DNA of 8,347 nucleotides from an uncultured Halomicronema sp. (GTDB lineage: Bacteria > Cyanobacteriota > Cyanobacteriia > Phormidesmidales > Phormidesmidaceae): positions 1 through 8,347 of the forward strand of contig CALCPB010000844.1 of the NCBI GenBank assembly GCA_937897665.1. Reading direction: 5' to 3'. Shown here piece by piece: positions 6,618-8,347 of the stretch. Each line of letters begins with the position of its first letter. Position 1 is the first letter of the stretch. The position numbers were made by a program, and so were the translations under genes. A model generated the notes under the pieces. The model saw nothing but the letters and a program-made list of their open reading frames with translations, was not told where the DNA came from and did not search any database.

Positions 6618-6659
6618 GGCTCAATTGGGGCGGTCAGGCCTGGCCGCCCCAATTGAGCC
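6618..6659. repeat. 42-bp near-perfect palindrome
   Basis: The two 21-base halves (6618-6638 and 6639-6659) are reverse complements except at one pair, T6634/G6643, which is a wobble in RNA. The outer arms carry GGCTCAATTGGGGCGG and the centre is CAGGCCTG. The stem is very stable, with almost no natural loop, so DNA could extrude a cruciform and RNA a long hairpin. Neither side is followed by a T-tract, and it stands before both flanking genes, so an ordinary terminator is unlikely. It could be a palindromic dispersed repeat, a regulator site, or part of an unannotated transcript. Confidence 0.9.
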
Positions 6660-6758
6660 CTGAAAAATGCCATAACAGCATGATTTCCTGTCGCAAATAG
6701 GAAACAGCCCGACAACTCATGAAAAGATAGGGAGCGATGTTGCTGGCCTCTAGGGTTG

Positions 6759-6774
6759 CAAACCGCTGGGTTTG
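6759..6774 (+). promoter_or_regulatory. Small hairpin in the ktrB leader
   Basis: CAAACC (6759-6764) pairs with GGTTTG (6769-6774) around a GCTG loop, about 40 bases before the ktrB start. It may be leader structure or an operator half-site pair. Nothing further can be said. Confidence 0.2.
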
Positions 6775-6814
6775 TTAGAGTCAGCCGCAAGCTGTCTTTC
6801 AGTCTTGAAAATCC

Positions 6815-8164
6815 ATGGGCTTGTTTGAAATGACCGTCCCGCGAACCATCTGCGCGGGCTTTTTGATGTTGATTGCGCTGGGTACAGCGCTGCTCTGGTT
6901 GCCGCTCGCGACGGCGACCGGGCAGTGGAATGAACCGATTGTGGCGTTTTTTACCGCGACTTCAGCAGTCTGTGTCACAGGGCTGATTGTCGTCGATACC
7001 GGCAGCTATTACTCGCCCCTCGGGCAGTTCATCATTCTGTTGCTGATTCAGGTGGGGGGTTTGGGCTATATGACGGCGACAACCCTCTTGTTGTTGGGGT
7101 TAAAGCGGCGCTTACGGCTCAAAGATCGGCTGGCGGTACAACAATCGATGGATATTCAGGAGCTGTCAGGCGGGCGATCGCTCATCATCTCGATCATTGG
7201 CATGACCCTGATCATTGAGCTGACCGGGGCGTTTTGCCTGATGCCCACAATGATGCGCGACCAGGGCCCCGCGCAGGGTCTCTGGTCCGCCCTCTTTCAC
7301 AGCATTAGCGCCTTTAACAATGCGGGGTTCAGCCTGTTTGAAGACAGTCTGGTACGCTACGTGCATTCGGGCTGGGTCACCGGGGTGATTACACTCCTAG
7401 TGATTTTTGGCGGCATTGGCTATCAGGTCATTATGGAAGCCTTTTTGTGGGGCCGAGATCGCCTGCTGCAGCGCTCACAGCGCAGTGAGTTTTCCCTCAA
7501 TTTCAAAGTGGTCGTTGTAACGACCTTGGTACTGCTGCTGCTGGGCACATTCTCATTCCTAGTGGTGGAATATACCAATCCCGCCACATTGGGTTATTTC
7601 CCCTTCCAAACTAAGCTGTCGGCGGCTTGGTTTCAGTCGGTGATTGCCCGCACGGCTGGCTTCAACTCTGTTGACATCAACGCAATGCATGATGCGTCGT
7701 TGTTTCTGATGATTGCCCTAATGTTTATTGGGGCCAGCCCTGGCAGCACTGGCGGCGGCGTCAAAACCACCACAATTAGCCTGCTATTCGTCTGCACTCG
7801 TACCGTTTTGCGGGGCTACGACGAGGTCCTGATCTATCGCCGTGAGATTCCCCCCATGCGGATTCTCAAAGCCATTAGCGTGGTCGTGGGCTCAGGGCTC
7901 ACAGTGGTCGGTGTCACCATCGCGCTGGCCTTGTTTAATCCTGGATTCAACTTCTTAAGACTGCTGTTTGAAGCCGTTTCGGCCTTTGCCACGGTGGGGC
8001 TCTCGACCGGCATCACGGCCCAGCTATCTACGCCCTCACAGCTGGTGATCATTGCCACGATGTATGTGGGTCGAGTCGGGGTGCTGCTCTTTATGGGGGC
8101 GCTCGTGGGTGACCACAGCCCCAGCATGGTGAAGTATCCCGAAGAGGATTTGTTGGTCGGCTAA
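6815..8164 (+). CDS. ktrB: KtrB/TrkH-family potassium transporter membrane subunit
   Basis: 449 residues, the usual length for KtrB/NtpJ proteins, with the fourfold membrane-pore-membrane layout of the SKT superfamily. The four pore loops each keep the filter glycine: AVCVTGL (G56), FNNAGFS (G171), RTAGFNS (G282) and ATVGLSTG (G395). The intramembrane gating loop GASPGSTGGGVKTTT (306-320) and the arginine in YVGRVG (R420) are present. KtrB forms the membrane pore for Na+-dependent K+ uptake with the cytosolic RCK subunit KtrA; in Synechocystis the homologue is Slr1509, also aided by KtrE. Neither partner gene is in the window. Two in-frame ATGs, at 6815 and 6830, are possible starts and neither has a Shine-Dalgarno match. 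Related proteins as I recall them begin close to MTVxRT, which would favour 6830. TrkH is the main alternative but is usually longer. Confidence 0.9.
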   Translation: MGLFEMTVPRTICAGFLMLIALGTALLWLPLATATGQWNEPIVAFFTATSAVCVTGLIVVDTGSYYSPLGQFIILLLIQVGGLGYMTATTLLLLGLKRRLRLKDRLAVQQSMDIQELSGGRSLIISIIGMTLIIELTGAFCLMPTMMRDQGPAQGLWSALFHSISAFNNAGFSLFEDSLVRYVHSGWVTGVITLLVIFGGIGYQVIMEAFLWGRDRLLQRSQRSEFSLNFKVVVVTTLVLLLLGTFSFLVVEYTNPATLGYFPFQTKLSAAWFQSVIARTAGFNSVDINAMHDASLFLMIALMFIGASPGSTGGGVKTTTISLLFVCTRTVLRGYDEVLIYRREIPPMRILKAISVVVGSGLTVVGVTIALALFNPGFNFLRLLFEAVSAFATVGLSTGITAQLSTPSQLVIIATMYVGRVGVLLFMGALVGDHSPSMVKYPEEDLLVG

Positions 8165-8347
8165 TGCCGGTGCCGAGCGCAGTTCGAGAAACGTCTAGCA
8201 GGGCAGTATCTTGACCGAACGGCGGTTGACAATACCTGGTGATCGCTCTCTAGCCTTTTGAAGGCAGCAGGCTGCGGCTGCGGCCCGTGGGCTCGAACGT
8301 TAGGGATCAAAGCGCACCTAGGAGCGCTCAACCCAGCAGCCAGGGCT
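8165..8347. other. Region after ktrB, no gene seen
   Basis: No terminator with a T-tract follows ktrB, no family-like reading frame is open, and no tRNA can be folded. An imperfect palindrome lies at 8311-8328 (AGCGC and GCGCT around CCTAGG). Confidence 0.45.
8226..8254 (+). promoter_or_regulatory. Weak candidate promoter downstream of ktrB
   Basis: A consensus -35 TTGACA (8226-8231) is followed after 17 bases by TCTAGC (8249-8254), which matches the -10 consensus at only three positions. If real it would drive a gene beyond the window end. Confidence 0.2.

Larger units (their letters stand above)
6519..6814. other. Divergent intergenic region between methyltransferase and ktrB
   Basis: These 296 bases should contain two divergent promoters. 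They hold a 42-bp palindrome at 6618-6659 and a small hairpin at 6759-6774. I found no convincing -35/-10 pair, no known riboswitch and no credible gene. A 91-codon minus-strand frame through the palindrome has no family features. Confidence 0.5.
589..7191. repeat. HIP1 octamers (GCGATCGC), 17 copies
   Basis: Copies start at 589, 741, 963, 1337, 1410, 1782, 1875, 2350, 2518, 3025, 3105, 3731, 4027, 5599, 6196, 6270 and 7184. Eleven lie in the sbcC-like gene. This highly over-represented palindrome is a hallmark of many cyanobacterial genomes and marks the region as resident DNA. Copies are scarce in the SLH and ktrB genes. Confidence 0.95.

Noticed and set aside
6515..6790. 91-codon minus-strand frame covering the 42-bp palindrome
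   Set aside because: No domain features, it overlaps the methyltransferase start, and much of it is the palindrome.
6700..6814. c-di-AMP (ydaO-type) riboswitch before ktrB, as found upstream of some K+ transporter genes
   Set aside because: The conserved core sequences are not visible, and only one short hairpin can be drawn.
8165..8347. tRNA gene or tRNA fragment near GCTCGAAC (8291-8298)
   Set aside because: A T-loop-like string is present, but neither strand gives a matching T-stem, anticodon stem or acceptor stem.
1..8347. CRISPR array, insertion sequence, prophage or defence operon
   Set aside because: No phased direct repeats with spacers, no transposase or integrase, and no multi-gene cassette are present; the genes are solitary housekeeping-type loci.

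Overview
The window is cyanobacterial chromosome. The octamer GCGATCGC (HIP1) occurs 17 times in 8.3 kb, against about 0.13 expected by chance. The gene set also fits: the cytochrome f C-terminus, a DUF3747/SLH secreted protein, a lumen/periplasm-type pentapeptide-repeat protein, a gamma-tocopherol-methyltransferase-like enzyme and a KtrB-type K+ transporter subunit. Base composition looks moderately GC-rich by eye. I cannot name the species; a Leptolyngbya-like lineage is only a guess.

Layout. (1) 2-370, +: 3' end of petA, closed by a clear intrinsic terminator at 418-450. (2) 492-3155, -: an SbcC/Rad50-type SMC-family ATPase, convergent with petA. (3) 3156-3444: short region without a convincing gene. 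(4) 3445-4044, -: secreted pentapeptide-repeat protein. (5) 4045-4368: divergent intergenic region with a 16-bp near-palindrome and an 11-bp-phased direct repeat that resembles a Pho box. (6) 4369-5580, +: secreted DUF3747 + three SLH domains, with a strong terminator at 5641-5677. (7) 5670-6518, -: tocopherol-type methyltransferase, whose stop codon lies inside the T-tract of that terminator. (8) 6519-6814: divergent intergenic region with a 42-bp almost perfect palindrome. (9) 6815-8164, +: KtrB/TrkH-type K+ transporter subunit. (10) 8165-8347: no gene seen.

How the genes work together. There is no evident operon. Every gene is alone on its strand or separated from its same-strand neighbour, and the products belong to unrelated processes: photosynthetic electron transport, DNA repair, cell envelope, tocopherol synthesis and potassium uptake. 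I did not find a new multi-gene system.

The strongest anomaly is in the SbcC-like gene. Its reading frame is intact, and Walker A, Q-loop, Walker B, D-loop and switch histidine are all present. The ABC signature (LSGG) segment that should lie just before Walker B is missing, as if about 35 codons had been removed in frame. The zinc hook is also degenerate, with CAVL where CPxC is expected. The second notable object is the 42-bp palindrome between the methyltransferase and ktrB.
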